Below, in pieces: positions 16,028 through 24,046 of a stretch of DNA of 64,000 bases. Source of the stretch: JALZAA01 sp035316025 (lineage in GTDB: Bacteria; Actinomycetota; Acidimicrobiia; IMCC26256; JACDBD01); NCBI GenBank assembly GCA_035316025.1, contig DATFXL010000126.1, forward strand, positions 1-64,000. Direction: 5' to 3'. The translations under genes were made by a program, and so were the position numbers. How positions within the stretch are numbered: position 1 is the first letter of the stretch; each line of letters opens with the position of its first letter. The notes beneath the pieces are model-generated. The model ran no database searches, had not been told where the DNA came from, and saw nothing but the letters and a program-made list of their open reading frames with translations.

Positions 16028-17251
16028 CTCCGGCTGTTCGTCGAGCGCGCCGTCGAGATCGGGTCGCAGCGCGCGTGCGAACAACAGCGACGCACCCATC
16101 AGGATGCCCGCGCCGGCGGTCGTGGCCCGAAGGCCGACGCGGTCCGCGATCGCGCCTTGGATGACGCTGCCCAGCGGGTACAGCGTTCCGAGCAGCACCA
16201 TCAGGAGGCTGAGGACGCGGCCGCGCAACTCGGCGGGCGCCCGCAACTGAGCGATGGTGGTGAAGCTCGAGAGAGCGCCCAGATAGAGGAAGCCGACGGC
16301 GAAGATCGTCACCACGCCGACGGCCAGGTTGGGCGCCGCCGCATAGGCCACCAACGCCAATGGCAGGCCGCCGAGCACCCCGACGAGCACGCGGCGCCCG
16401 CCGAAGCGGGCGAACAGCGGGCCGAGCGCGAGGCCCATGAGGACGGCGCCGACGCCCTGGGCGGTCACGAGCAACGAGGTGCCGTAGTCGCCGTTGCCGA
16501 ACACCTTCAGGGCGACGGCAGGCACGAGCGCGATGAACGGCGCGGCAAGGAACGAATTCAGCGCCATGTAGGCGATCACGACGCGCAGGCCCGGGTCGGA
16601 GCGCGCGAACCGGGCACCGGCGCGGATCGAAGCGAAGATCGACTGCTCCCGGACGGGTGCCGGCGGAGGGAGTCTGAGCGACAGGACGACGGCGATCACG
16701 GCCAGGAAGCTCACGGTGTTGAAGCCGAATGCCCACTCGTAGCCGCCGAGGCCGATGACGACGCCGGCGAGCGCGGGGCCGATGACCCGGCCGAGGTTCC
16801 ACTGCGCCGATGACAACGCGACCGCACCGGGCAGGTCGTCGCGCGGGACGAGGTCCGGCAGCAGCGCCATGTACGACGGGAAGCCGAGCGCCATCGCGCA
16901 TCCCGCACCGAGCACGATCAGCGCGACGACCCCGGGGTGAGCGCTGTCGGTGGCGGCGAGGAGGGTCAGCGTGCCGGCGAGGGCCGTCTGTACGGTGGTG
17001 GTCGTCAACAGCACCCGGCGGCGTGGAAGCCGGTCTGCCAGCGCTCCGCCCACCGGCCCGAGAAAGGCGTTCGGGATGAACGCGGCCGCGGCGACGAGCC
17101 CCGTCCATCCTGCTTGGTGTGTGGTCGTCGTGACGAGGATGCCGACCGCGACCGTCTCCATCCAAGTGCCGACGTTCGACGTGAACGCGCCCGCCCACAG
17201 CAGCGCGAACGACCGGTGCCGCAGCGGGGCGAGCGACCGCGGGAGCGCCAC
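15686..17251 (-). CDS. MFS transporter (MFS_3/EntS-like) with an antisense-derived C-terminal extension
   Basis: Major facilitator of the enterobactin-exporter-like MFS_3 group. About 408 residues form a normal 12-helix core, with the signature GGALADRLPRRRVLL between helices 2 and 3 and LRGRVLSLLMVLLGTLYPLGS late. After ALRPDLDGALDEQ the frame stays open for about 114 more codons, exactly across the plus-strand gene at 15578-16027. That tail is strongly acidic and hydrophilic, as the antisense of a membrane gene would be, so the natural stop has probably been lost. GTG 17251 is used; GTG 17272 is another option. Substrate unknown. Confidence 0.8.
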   Translation of the reverse strand: MALPRSLAPLRHRSFALLWAGAFTSNVGTWMETVAVGILVTTTTHQAGWTGLVAAAAFIPNAFLGPVGGALADRLPRRRVLLTTTTVQTALAGTLTLLAATDSAHPGVVALIVLGAGCAMALGFPSYMALLPDLVPRDDLPGAVALSSAQWNLGRVIGPALAGVVIGLGGYEWAFGFNTVSFLAVIAVVLSLRLPPPAPVREQSIFASIRAGARFARSDPGLRVVIAYMALNSFLAAPFIALVPAVALKVFGNGDYGTSLLVTAQGVGAVLMGLALGPLFARFGGRRVLVGVLGGLPLALVAYAAAPNLAVGVVTIFAVGFLYLGALSSFTTIAQLRAPAELRGRVLSLLMVLLGTLYPLGSVIQGAIADRVGLRATTAGAGILMGASLLFARALRPDLDGALDEQPESGAAERPDAGAGQGDGRDGLDHDEGAELVVAREWAGDRIGEEKTRRAQGGDETPPLAKGETDTGEDERGEEDHAHDGADPGEHPGVRLGLRLQQLHDQEQAVPPGQQSVGPSG

Positions 17252-17274
17252 CAGGTCACGGTAACGGAGCACGG

Positions 17275-17280
17275 TACGGT
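17275..17280 (+). promoter_or_regulatory. Putative -10 box (TACGGT) before the DUF2007-like gene
   Basis: TACGGT, 7 bases ahead of the ATG at 17288, with no Shine-Dalgarno between. Same hexamer and spacing as at 15485 and 61860. The region also carries the divergent MFS start. Confidence 0.4.
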
Positions 17281-17287
17281 GCACGTC

Positions 17288-17545
17288 ATGCCGCGCGAGC
17301 CACGCCCCGGCGGCCGGATCGTGGAGGTTGCCAACTTCCCGACCCGCTTCCAGGCCGACGCCGCCCTGGCGGTGCTCCAGACGAACGGCATCGAGGCCAT
17401 GGCGAAGTACGGCGACGCCGAAGGCTGGGCGCCCTTCTTCGCCATGATCGACGGGTTCCGCGTGATGGTGTTCGACGAGGACCTCGACGCCGCCCGGGCC
17501 CTGCTCGACTCGAGCGACCTGTTCCCCCCACCGCGGGCGTCCTGA
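17288..17545 (+). CDS. DUF2007-like putative signal-transducing protein
   Basis: Small soluble protein of 85 residues that fits the DUF2007 pattern: an N-terminal strand VEVANFPTRFQADAALAVLQ, then GIEA, and a second half VMVFDEDLDAARALLDSS. The family is thought to bind partners or ligands, but its role is not established. ATG 17288 is used; GTG 17279 would add three residues. It is divergent from the MFS gene and ends just before a hairpin at 17561-17598 that separates it from the convergent gene at 17610. Confidence 0.7.
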   Translation: MPREPRPGGRIVEVANFPTRFQADAALAVLQTNGIEAMAKYGDAEGWAPFFAMIDGFRVMVFDEDLDAARALLDSSDLFPPPRAS

Positions 17546-17560
17546 CGCGCTTGTTGCTTT

Positions 17561-17598
17561 GGGTCGCAACCCGGCGCTATGCGCCTGGTTTCCGACCC
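17561..17598. terminator. Bidirectional terminator hairpin between convergent genes
   Basis: Stem segments GGGTCG/CGACCC, AACC/GGTT and GGCGC/GCGCC pair around a TAT loop with one- and two-base internal loops. It lies 16 bases after the stop at 17545 and 12 bases from the stop at 17610, so it can serve both genes. TTT precedes the stem on the left side. Confidence 0.72.
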
Positions 17599-17609
17599 GA
17601 CCGCGGCGA

Positions 17610-18284
17610 TTACTCGACGAGCGACGTAGCGCGTGGGGTGAAGATCGGGAACACGAGCAGCTCGGGTGTCGGCTCGCCGTCCCAGTCGAACGAGCGAATC
17701 TGCTCCGCGCTCCGCCGCCCCGTCATCGTCCGGAACAGCTCGTACCGCTCGACACGCACGCCCACCTCCCGGGCACCGCTCCCCACCATGGCGCTCCCGG
17801 TGTCGGTTTCGAGGCGCAGCGTCGTGTCCGCCTGGTCGGCGATCGATGCGAGCACCGCAATACCCCAATCCATCCCGATCGCGATTGCGTCGCAGTCGCG
17901 CGCACCGGGACGCTCGAGCCCGCCGCGGATGTCCTGTTCGTGGGTGGCAGCGTCCATGGTCAGCTGACCCAACGCCGCCTCGGGCAGTGTCGCCATCACC
18001 GCCTCGACCTTGGCCGCCTCCGTGCCCCACTCCTCCAGCAGACGTTCGATGCTCCATTCGCGCCGAGTGTCGACCTGGCGCGCCGTCCACGCGTCCGTCG
18101 CGACGCCGTCGAGGTTCCCGGCGTTGATGTCGGCCGTTACCCCGCTGAGATGCGCGACGATGTCCCGCACGCGCCACTCGGGCGCCGCCGGCGCGTTGCG
18201 CTCGAGCCGCTCGTCGCCGGCGTCACGGACCAGGTCCGACACCCGACCGCGGAGGGCGCCGTACGTCTGCGCATAGTCGGCCAT
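17610..18284 (-). CDS. Maleylpyruvate isomerase-like / DinB-fold protein
   Basis: DinB-fold protein of 224 residues of the mycothiol-linked maleylpyruvate isomerase N-terminal group (TIGR03083-like). EWRVRDIVAHLSGVTADINAG (about 36-56) carries the first helix with the metal-ligand His, and THEQDIRGGLERPG (about 113-126) the second His region. Members use mycothiol as cofactor or act as metal-dependent transferases. The substrate is unknown. GGAGG stands before ATG 18284. It is divergent from the flavin reductase gene by 25 bases. Confidence 0.78.
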   Translation of the reverse strand: MADYAQTYGALRGRVSDLVRDAGDERLERNAPAAPEWRVRDIVAHLSGVTADINAGNLDGVATDAWTARQVDTRREWSIERLLEEWGTEAAKVEAVMATLPEAALGQLTMDAATHEQDIRGGLERPGARDCDAIAIGMDWGIAVLASIADQADTTLRLETDTGSAMVGSGAREVGVRVERYELFRTMTGRRSAEQIRSFDWDGEPTPELLVFPIFTPRATSLVE

Positions 18285-18309
18285 TCCGCCTCCTCGATAG
18301 CCTCAGCCG

Positions 18310-18852
18310 ATGCCACTCAGCAGCGGACCCCTCGGTCCGTTCCCCGCCGGCGCCGATCCCGAAGAGTACGACCGCCTGCGGCGCCGTGTGCTCTGGAGCA
18401 TGCCGTCCGGCCTCTACATCGTGGGCAGCCGGGCCGGCGACCGCCGCAACGGCATGACGTGCAACTGGGTGACGCAACTGGGCTTTGACCCCAAGTTCCT
18501 CGGTGTCAGCGTCGAGAACGACGCCGTCACGCACGAGCTCATCTCAGAAGGGCGCGCGTTCGTCATGAACATCATCGACCGCGAGGACCGGGCCATTATC
18601 CGGAAGTTCACCAAGCCGGTCGACGTCGACGTCGAGGCTCGCACGCTCAACGGGTTCCCGTTTCACGACGGTGTGTCCGGCGCGCCCGTGCTCGATCAGG
18701 CAGTGGCGTACGTCGACTGCACCCTGCACGAGAGCGCGGACGTCGGCTCGCACACGCTGTTCATCGGTGAGATCGTCGACGCCGGGTTCCAGAAGGACGA
18801 GGACACGCCGGTGCTCCGTATGGAGGACACCCGGATGAGCTACGGCGGCTGA
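18310..18852 (+). CDS. Flavin reductase-like FMN-binding protein
   Basis: Split-barrel FMN-binding protein of 180 residues, like the reductase partners of two-component monooxygenases. RNGMTCNWVTQLGFDPKFLGVSV (about 46-68) is the typical flavin-binding strand pair, with FVMNIIDRED following. It probably supplies reduced flavin or reduces a small substrate, but no monooxygenase is adjacent. There is no Shine-Dalgarno; TAGCCT at 18298-18303 stands 6 bases before the ATG, suggesting a leaderless mRNA. Its stop codon is inside the hairpin at 18839-18873. Confidence 0.83.
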   Translation: MPLSSGPLGPFPAGADPEEYDRLRRRVLWSMPSGLYIVGSRAGDRRNGMTCNWVTQLGFDPKFLGVSVENDAVTHELISEGRAFVMNIIDREDRAIIRKFTKPVDVDVEARTLNGFPFHDGVSGAPVLDQAVAYVDCTLHESADVGSHTLFIGEIVDAGFQKDEDTPVLRMEDTRMSYGG

Positions 18853-18873
18853 CCGCCGGCCAGCCGCCGTAGC
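18839..18873. terminator. Perfect 13-bp hairpin spanning the stop codon, between convergent genes
   Basis: GCTACGGCGGCTG (18839-18851) and CAGCCGCCGTAGC (18861-18873) are exact reverse complements around a 9-base loop. The TGA of the flavin reductase gene (18850-18852) is within it. There is no T-run, as is common for actinobacterial terminators. The convergent gene ends at 18880, so it may act in both directions. Confidence 0.75.
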
Positions 18874-18879
18874 ACTCGA

Positions 18880-19443
18880 TCACTTGCCTCGAGCTTCGTT
18901 CAGCGCATTGAGCAGATCCTGGTAGGCCTGGTCAGAAGTCGAGCAACTGCCGCGGTTGCCATCGATCTGTTGATTCAGAGCATCGATACGGTCGTTGATG
19001 GTGCCTCCGTTCTGCACGACGTTGATCGCTTCGATCATCCCCTCGCGGAGACTGCCGCTGGAATCGGTGCACGATTTCAGGGTGTCTGCGGCCGAGGCCG
19101 CCTGCGTGAGCAGCCCTCTGAGCGTCCGTCCTGACCGCTGCGATGACCCGAGATCTGTCTGGGTGCTTTCCAGCTCCTTCTTCGTCGACGCCAGCTCCCG
19201 CTGGGCCTTTTCCTTGTCGTCGGCCTCGCTGTTCTTCCCCGTGAAGCTGATGATGGCGAAGACCAGCGCGCCCACGAAGAGCACTGCCGCGACGACGAAC
19301 AGGACCAGCCAGATCCCACGTCCACTCTTCTTCTTGGGGGGCGCAGCGGCGGGCTGCGGAGCGGTCCACGGCGGACCGGACGGCGGACCCGGCGGTGGTG
19401 CAGGCGGGGGCCCGGGGGGCGGGCCCGGCGGCGTCGTACTCAT
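18880..19443 (-). CDS. Proline-rich membrane-anchored coiled-coil protein, hypothetical
   Basis: Protein of 187 residues with three parts: a cytoplasmic Pro/Gly-rich head (about 1-35), a KKKSGRG stop-transfer patch and one membrane helix (43-67), then an extracytoplasmic region with a heptad-like stretch (KEKAQRELASTKKELESTQ) and a helical C-terminus with two cysteines (CTDSSGS and GSCSTSD) that could form a disulfide. No family is recognised. The body of the gene looks less GC-rich than its neighbours. It is divergent from the UbiA-family gene at 19567. A surface or cell-wall related role is only a guess. Confidence 0.7.
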   Translation of the reverse strand: MSTTPPGPPPGPPPAPPPGPPSGPPWTAPQPAAAPPKKKSGRGIWLVLFVVAAVLFVGALVFAIISFTGKNSEADDKEKAQRELASTKKELESTQTDLGSSQRSGRTLRGLLTQAASAADTLKSCTDSSGSLREGMIEAINVVQNGGTINDRIDALNQQIDGNRGSCSTSDQAYQDLLNALNEARGK

Positions 19444-19566
19444 GGACGTGCTCCTTCATTCGTGCATTCCTGCCGTGTGGTGCGCGGGGAGTTTCTCACG
19501 GCGCGATGGCGTCCGAACGCGATGTCGACCGCCGGGTACGCTGCGGCGCAGCAGGGAGGACGAGGA

Positions 19567-20604
19567 GTGACGGACCTCAGCGATCCGATCGCACAGCCCG
19601 ACGCCGGCACGCGTTCCCGACTCCTGCGGAACTGGCGCCACGTGCTGCGGACGAGCAATCCGCCCGCCGGGCGCGTCGACCCCGTGTCGCGCTGGCTCGT
19701 GCTGACCCGCGCGTCGGTGCTGCCGATGACGATCACCGCCGCGGCGATCGCCGGACTGCTCGCTGCCTTCCACGACGAGAACGTGCGTTGGGGCTTGTTT
19801 GCCCTCGCGGCCGGTGGGTTGGTGCTCGCGCACGTCGCGAACAACCTGATGAACGACCTCTTCGACCTCGAGGTCGGGACCGACTCCGACAGCTACCCGC
19901 GCGCGCTCTACGCCCCGCACCCGGTGCTGTCGGGGACGATCAGCCGTCGCGGGCTGTTGACGGCCGCGTTGGTCGTCAACATCGCCGACCTCGCGATCCT
20001 CGTCGTGCTGTTCTTGTTCCGAGGTTGGCCGATGGTGGCCTTCGCCCTGGGCGGGTTCCTGCTCTCGGTGGCGTACACCGCACCGCCCCTCCGGCTGAAG
20101 AAGCACGGTCTCGGCGAGCCGACGGTGCTCGTCGTTTGGGGACCGTTGATGGTCGGGGGTACGTACTACGCCGCCTCTGGGCACTTGCCGATCGCGATCG
20201 TCGTGGCGTCGCTGCCGTACGCGCTGCTGTGCACCGCGGTGCTGATGGGCAAGCACATCGACAAGATCCCATGGGATGCGCCCGATGGAACGCACACGCT
20301 GCCGGTGCTGCTCGGCGAGGCCAAGGCACGCGCGCTCACGAAGGCGATGATGGTCTCCTTCTATGTCCTCGTCGTCCTGCTCATCGGCACGGGCACGTTC
20401 CCGATCCCAGCACTGATCGCCCTCCTCGCCCTCCAGAAGCTGGCCGCGGTGTGGGGGCCGTTCTCGCAGCCGAAGCCGGCCGAGCCGCCGGAGGGCTTCC
20501 CGATCTGGCCGCTGTGGTTCGCGGCGCTGGCGTTCGTCCATACGCGACGGGCCGGTGGACTCCTCGTGCTCGGCCTGATCCTGGGTGTCATCCTCGGCTG
20601 GTGA
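19567..20604 (+). CDS. UbiA-family prenyltransferase (second, MenA-like)
   Basis: Polytopic membrane prenyltransferase of 345 residues. The first Asp-rich motif is NNLMNDLFDLEVGTDSD (about 114-130). The second region, MGKHIDKIPWDAPDGTHTLPVLLGE, keeps an aspartate pair in altered form. It has about eight helices. menA is already present at 6471, so this copy may use another aromatic acceptor or be a lineage-specific quinone or lipid enzyme. GTG 19567 is chosen because GGGAGG lies upstream; reading further upstream gives poor sequence. An acyl-CoA ligase gene follows 35 bases downstream. Confidence 0.8.
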   Translation: MTDLSDPIAQPDAGTRSRLLRNWRHVLRTSNPPAGRVDPVSRWLVLTRASVLPMTITAAAIAGLLAAFHDENVRWGLFALAAGGLVLAHVANNLMNDLFDLEVGTDSDSYPRALYAPHPVLSGTISRRGLLTAALVVNIADLAILVVLFLFRGWPMVAFALGGFLLSVAYTAPPLRLKKHGLGEPTVLVVWGPLMVGGTYYAASGHLPIAIVVASLPYALLCTAVLMGKHIDKIPWDAPDGTHTLPVLLGEAKARALTKAMMVSFYVLVVLLIGTGTFPIPALIALLALQKLAAVWGPFSQPKPAEPPEGFPIWPLWFAALAFVHTRRAGGLLVLGLILGVILGW

Positions 20605-20639
20605 GCGCGGCGAACGTGAACTGAACTTCGGGGGGAACG

Positions 20640-22280
20640 ATGCTCGAAAGCACGATGCAGGACTTCCCGCTCACCATCGGGATGATCTTCAGGCACGGCG
20701 CAACGGTTCACAGCGACAGCGAGGTCGTGACGTTCGAGGGCGATGGCTCCCGCCGTGCGACGTTCGCCGACGTCGCCCAGCGCGCGAAGCGCCTCGCCGC
20801 CGCGCTCCAGCGCCTCGGGATCCGGAACGGGGATCGCGTCGGCACGTTCCAGTGGAACACACAGGAGCACCTCGAGGCTTACCTCGCCGTGCCGACGATG
20901 GGCGCGGTTCTGCACACGTTGAACATCCGGCTCTTCCCGGATCAGCTCACCTATGTCGTGAATCATGCCGAGGACCGCGTGGTCCTCGTGGACGACTCGC
21001 TCGTCCCGTTGCTGGCCAAGGTCGCGCCCGATCTGAAGACGGTGGAGCGCTACGTCGTCGTCGGGTCCGGTGATGCCACCCCGCTCTCGGAAGCAGCTGC
21101 CGGCGCCGAGGTGCTCCGGTACGACGAGTTGCTCGCGTCCGAGATCGGTGTCTTCGACTGGCCCGACGTCGACGAACGCGCCGCCGCCGCCATGTGTTAC
21201 ACGAGCGGCACGACCGGGAGCCCGAAAGGCGTCGTCTATTCGCACCGGTCCACGGTGCTGCATTCGATGGGCGTCAATGCCGCCACCGCCGTCGGTCTGA
21301 CCGAGAACGACCGGGTGCTGCCGGTCGTCCCGATGTTCCACGCCAACGCGTGGGGCCTGCCGTATGCGGCGTGGCTCGCGGGCGCGAGCTTCGTGATGCC
21401 GGGTCGGTTCCTCCAGGCCGAGCTGCTGGCGAACCTCATCGAAGCCGAGCGACCCACGGTCGCGGGCGCGGTACCGACGATCTGGTCCGACCTGCACCGC
21501 TACGCGGCCGAGCACCCGGTCGACCTGAGCTCATTCCGGGTCGTTCTCTGCGGGGGGTCGGCCGTGCCGCGTTCGTTGATGGAGCGCTTCGAACAGGACC
21601 ACGGCGTGCACATCGTCCAGGGCTGGGGCATGACCGAGACGAGCCCGCTCGCGGCGCTGGCGCGCTCGCCTCGTGGCGTCGAGTCCGGAAGCAAGGAGGA
21701 GATGGACTGGCGCGAGAAGGCGGGTCGCGTGCTCGGTGGCGTCGAGTTGCGCATCGTCGACGACGCCGGGACGTCGCTGCAGTGGGACGGCGCGGCCGTG
21801 GGGGAGATCGAGGTGCGGGGTCCGTGGGTCACCGGCAGCTACTACCGCGATCCGGCAACCGACAAGTTCGACCATGGTTGGTTGCGCACCGGCGACGTCG
21901 GTTGCGTCGACGAGAACGGGTTCATCGAGATCACCGATCGGGCCAAGGACGTCATCAAGTCGGGCGGGGAATGGATCTCGACCGTCGAGCTCGAGAACCA
22001 ACTGATGGGGCATCCCGATGTGGTCGAGGCGGCGGTGATTGGCGTACCCGACCCGAAGTGGCAGGAGCGGCCGCTGGCGTGCGTCGTGTGCGCCGAGGGC
22101 ACCGCTGTCACCGCCGGCGACCTCCACGCGTTCCTCGCCGACAAGGTCGCCAAGTGGCAGTTGCCCGAGCGGTGGGCGTTCATCGACGAGGTGCCGAAGA
22201 CCAGCGTCGGCAAGTTCGACAAGAAGGTGCTGCGGGCCCGCCACGCCGATCGCGAGCTTGCCGTCGAAGAGCTCGGCTAG
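20640..22280 (+). CDS. Long-chain acyl-CoA ligase (AMP-forming)
   Basis: ANL-superfamily ligase of 546 residues, close to medium/long-chain fatty acyl-CoA synthetases. The P-loop is YTSGTTGSPKGVVYSHRS, the A5 motif GWGMTETSP, and the A7-A8 hinge WLRTGDVGCVDENGFIEITDRAKDVIKSGGEWIS. The catalytic lysine is in TSVGKFDKKVLR. It activates a carboxylate with ATP, then CoA. It follows the UbiA-family gene and may be co-transcribed. It is not a clear MenE, which is usually shorter and more divergent. Confidence 0.9.
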   Translation: MLESTMQDFPLTIGMIFRHGATVHSDSEVVTFEGDGSRRATFADVAQRAKRLAAALQRLGIRNGDRVGTFQWNTQEHLEAYLAVPTMGAVLHTLNIRLFPDQLTYVVNHAEDRVVLVDDSLVPLLAKVAPDLKTVERYVVVGSGDATPLSEAAAGAEVLRYDELLASEIGVFDWPDVDERAAAAMCYTSGTTGSPKGVVYSHRSTVLHSMGVNAATAVGLTENDRVLPVVPMFHANAWGLPYAAWLAGASFVMPGRFLQAELLANLIEAERPTVAGAVPTIWSDLHRYAAEHPVDLSSFRVVLCGGSAVPRSLMERFEQDHGVHIVQGWGMTETSPLAALARSPRGVESGSKEEMDWREKAGRVLGGVELRIVDDAGTSLQWDGAAVGEIEVRGPWVTGSYYRDPATDKFDHGWLRTGDVGCVDENGFIEITDRAKDVIKSGGEWISTVELENQLMGHPDVVEAAVIGVPDPKWQERPLACVVCAEGTAVTAGDLHAFLADKVAKWQLPERWAFIDEVPKTSVGKFDKKVLRARHADRELAVEELG

Positions 22281-22329
22281 ATCAACGATGCGTTCCTCAC
22301 CTTCGGTCTTGCACGACGGCGTGAACTGA

Positions 22330-22842
22330 ATGACCGCGCTGCAGGGCGCAATGGTGCGGCTGCGTCCGGTCGTCGATACCGACGTGGCGGAGCTGGTGCG
22401 GATCCGCGCCACACCCGAGGTGCACGAGCACTGGCGCGGCGGTGACGACATGGTCGCCGCGGTGAGGAAGGATCTCGCCGAGCCCGACAGCACGCCCTAC
22501 GTGATCGAGCTCGACGAGCGCGTCGTCGGATGGATCCAGTGGCAGGCGGAGGAGGAGCCCGACTACCGGCACGCCAACATGGACATCTACCTCGACCCCG
22601 CCGTTCGCGGCCGCGGTGTGGGCGTCGACGCCCTCCGCACGTTGGCGCGCCACCTGGTCGTCGACCACGGGCACCACCGGCTCGAGATCGATCCTGCCGT
22701 CGACAACGCCGCTGCCATCCGCTGCTACAGCAAGGTCGGGTTCCGGCCCGTCGGTGTCCTGCGCCGGGCCGAGCGCGGCAACGACGGCACCTGGCACGAC
22801 AGCCTGCTCATGGACCTGCTCGCCGAGGAACTCACCGAGTAG
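22330..22842 (+). CDS. GNAT acetyltransferase, AAC(6')-like
   Basis: GNAT-fold N-acetyltransferase of 170 residues. The acetyl-CoA loop is RGRGVGVDALRTL (about 96-108), and DPAVDNAAAIRCYSKVGF has the layout of aminoglycoside 6'-N-acetyltransferases, as does YVIELDERVVGWIQW. Family members also acetylate other amines or proteins, so a resistance function should not be assumed. The methyltransferase gene begins 13 bases after its stop. Confidence 0.82.
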   Translation: MTALQGAMVRLRPVVDTDVAELVRIRATPEVHEHWRGGDDMVAAVRKDLAEPDSTPYVIELDERVVGWIQWQAEEEPDYRHANMDIYLDPAVRGRGVGVDALRTLARHLVVDHGHHRLEIDPAVDNAAAIRCYSKVGFRPVGVLRRAERGNDGTWHDSLLMDLLAEELTE

Positions 22843-22855
22843 GCGGACAGCGCAC

Positions 22856-23596
22856 GTGGATCCGGACGACGTCACCTACTACCGGGACGACCTGGCCCTC
22901 GTTCACCACCTCGGCTTCGGCTTCCACGCCGATCTGTGCGCACCCGGGCTCATCGACCTGCTGCGGCCGGTGCGGGAGCACGACGGCCTGGTCGTCGAGA
23001 TCGGTTGCGGGAGCGGCCTGCTCACCCGGCACCTCGTGGACGCCGGTCACCGCGTCGTCGCGACCGACGCGTCGCCCGCCATGCTCGACCTCGCGCGCGA
23101 CGTGGCCCCCGACGCCGAGGATGTCCGCCGGCTCGTGCTCCCCGACGACCCGCTTCCCGCCGCCGACGCCGTTGTCGGCGTGGGCCACGCGCTGAGCTAC
23201 CTGCCCGACGAGGCCGCGATCGAACGTGCCCTGGTCGCCGTCGCGCAGGCCTTGCGGCCCGACGGGGTGCTGGCCGTCGACATCTGCGACCTCGAATGGG
23301 GAGCGGCGCGCCGGGACTGGTCGACGTCCGGGCGTGTCGGCGACGACTGGGCGATCATCACGGAGTACTCGATCCCCACTCCCCGTCGCTTCGTCCGCGA
23401 CATGACCGTCTTCGTACGCAACGACGACCGGTCGTGGCGCCGCGACCGCGAGCACCACGACAACGTCCTGATCGACACCGGCGGCGTCCCGGCCCTCCTC
23501 GCTCCGTACGGCCTCGAGGTCCGTGTCCAGCCGTCCTTCGGCGGGGAGGAGCTCCCCGTGGGGCTCGTCGCGCTCGTGGGTCGACGCGGTTCGTAA
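22856..23596 (+). CDS. Class I SAM-dependent methyltransferase
   Basis: Methyltransferase of 246 residues with motif I VVEIGCGSGLLTRHLVDAGHRVVATDASPAML (about 45-76) and the post-I acidic residue in DASP. VGHALSYLPDEAAIERAL is the motif II/III area. The substrate is unknown; the family includes small-molecule methyltransferases. GTG 22856 was chosen since sequence before it is the coding region of the GNAT gene in another frame. Likely in one transcript with that gene. Confidence 0.83.
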   Translation: MDPDDVTYYRDDLALVHHLGFGFHADLCAPGLIDLLRPVREHDGLVVEIGCGSGLLTRHLVDAGHRVVATDASPAMLDLARDVAPDAEDVRRLVLPDDPLPAADAVVGVGHALSYLPDEAAIERALVAVAQALRPDGVLAVDICDLEWGAARRDWSTSGRVGDDWAIITEYSIPTPRRFVRDMTVFVRNDDRSWRRDREHHDNVLIDTGGVPALLAPYGLEVRVQPSFGGEELPVGLVALVGRRGS

Positions 23597-23683
23597 GGTC
23601 GGAATGTCGAGAACGGTCGACCTGCTTCGACCTACCCGATGAGAGACGCCCACGGCGGGCGTCGAACCGTGAGGAGTGCCGAC

Positions 23684-24046
23684 GTGAAGTACATCCTGCT
23701 CATCTACCAGAACCCGGCGGCGTGGGAGAACCTCTCCGAAGAGGAGCGGAATCGCGTGTTCGGCGAGGTCGACTCGCTCATGGCGGAGCTCACGCGGTCC
23801 GGCGAATGGATCGGCGGGGAAGGTCTGGCGGACGCCTCGCAGACGAAGACCGTCCGCGTGCGGGACGGCGTTCCCGCCGTCACGGACGGACCGTTCATCG
23901 AGTCCAAGGAGCAGCTGGCCGGCTACTGCATCGTCGAGTGCGAGACGCCCGAGCGCGCCACCGAGATCGCAGCCCGATGGCCCGACGCGCGGTACTGGGC
24001 GATGGAGGTGCGGGCGATCATGGAGCCGGCGGGCGAAGAGATGTGA
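23684..24046 (+). CDS. DGPF/YCII-related protein paired with an ECF sigma factor
   Basis: YCII/DGPF-fold protein of 120 residues. The name motif appears as TDGPFIESKEQLAGYCIVE (about 64-82), and the C-terminal AARWPDARYWAMEVRAIME is typical. Such proteins almost always neighbour ECF42-type sigma factors, and here the next gene overlaps by GTGA at 24043. Their biochemical role is not settled. GTG 23684 was picked because GAGGAG precedes it at about 23670. Confidence 0.85.
   Translation: MKYILLIYQNPAAWENLSEEERNRVFGEVDSLMAELTRSGEWIGGEGLADASQTKTVRVRDGVPAVTDGPFIESKEQLAGYCIVECETPERATEIAARWPDARYWAMEVRAIMEPAGEEM

Noticed and set aside
22330..22842. Aminoglycoside resistance gene
   Set aside because: The GNAT protein has an AAC(6')-like layout, but so do many housekeeping acetyltransferases; no resistance context is nearby.
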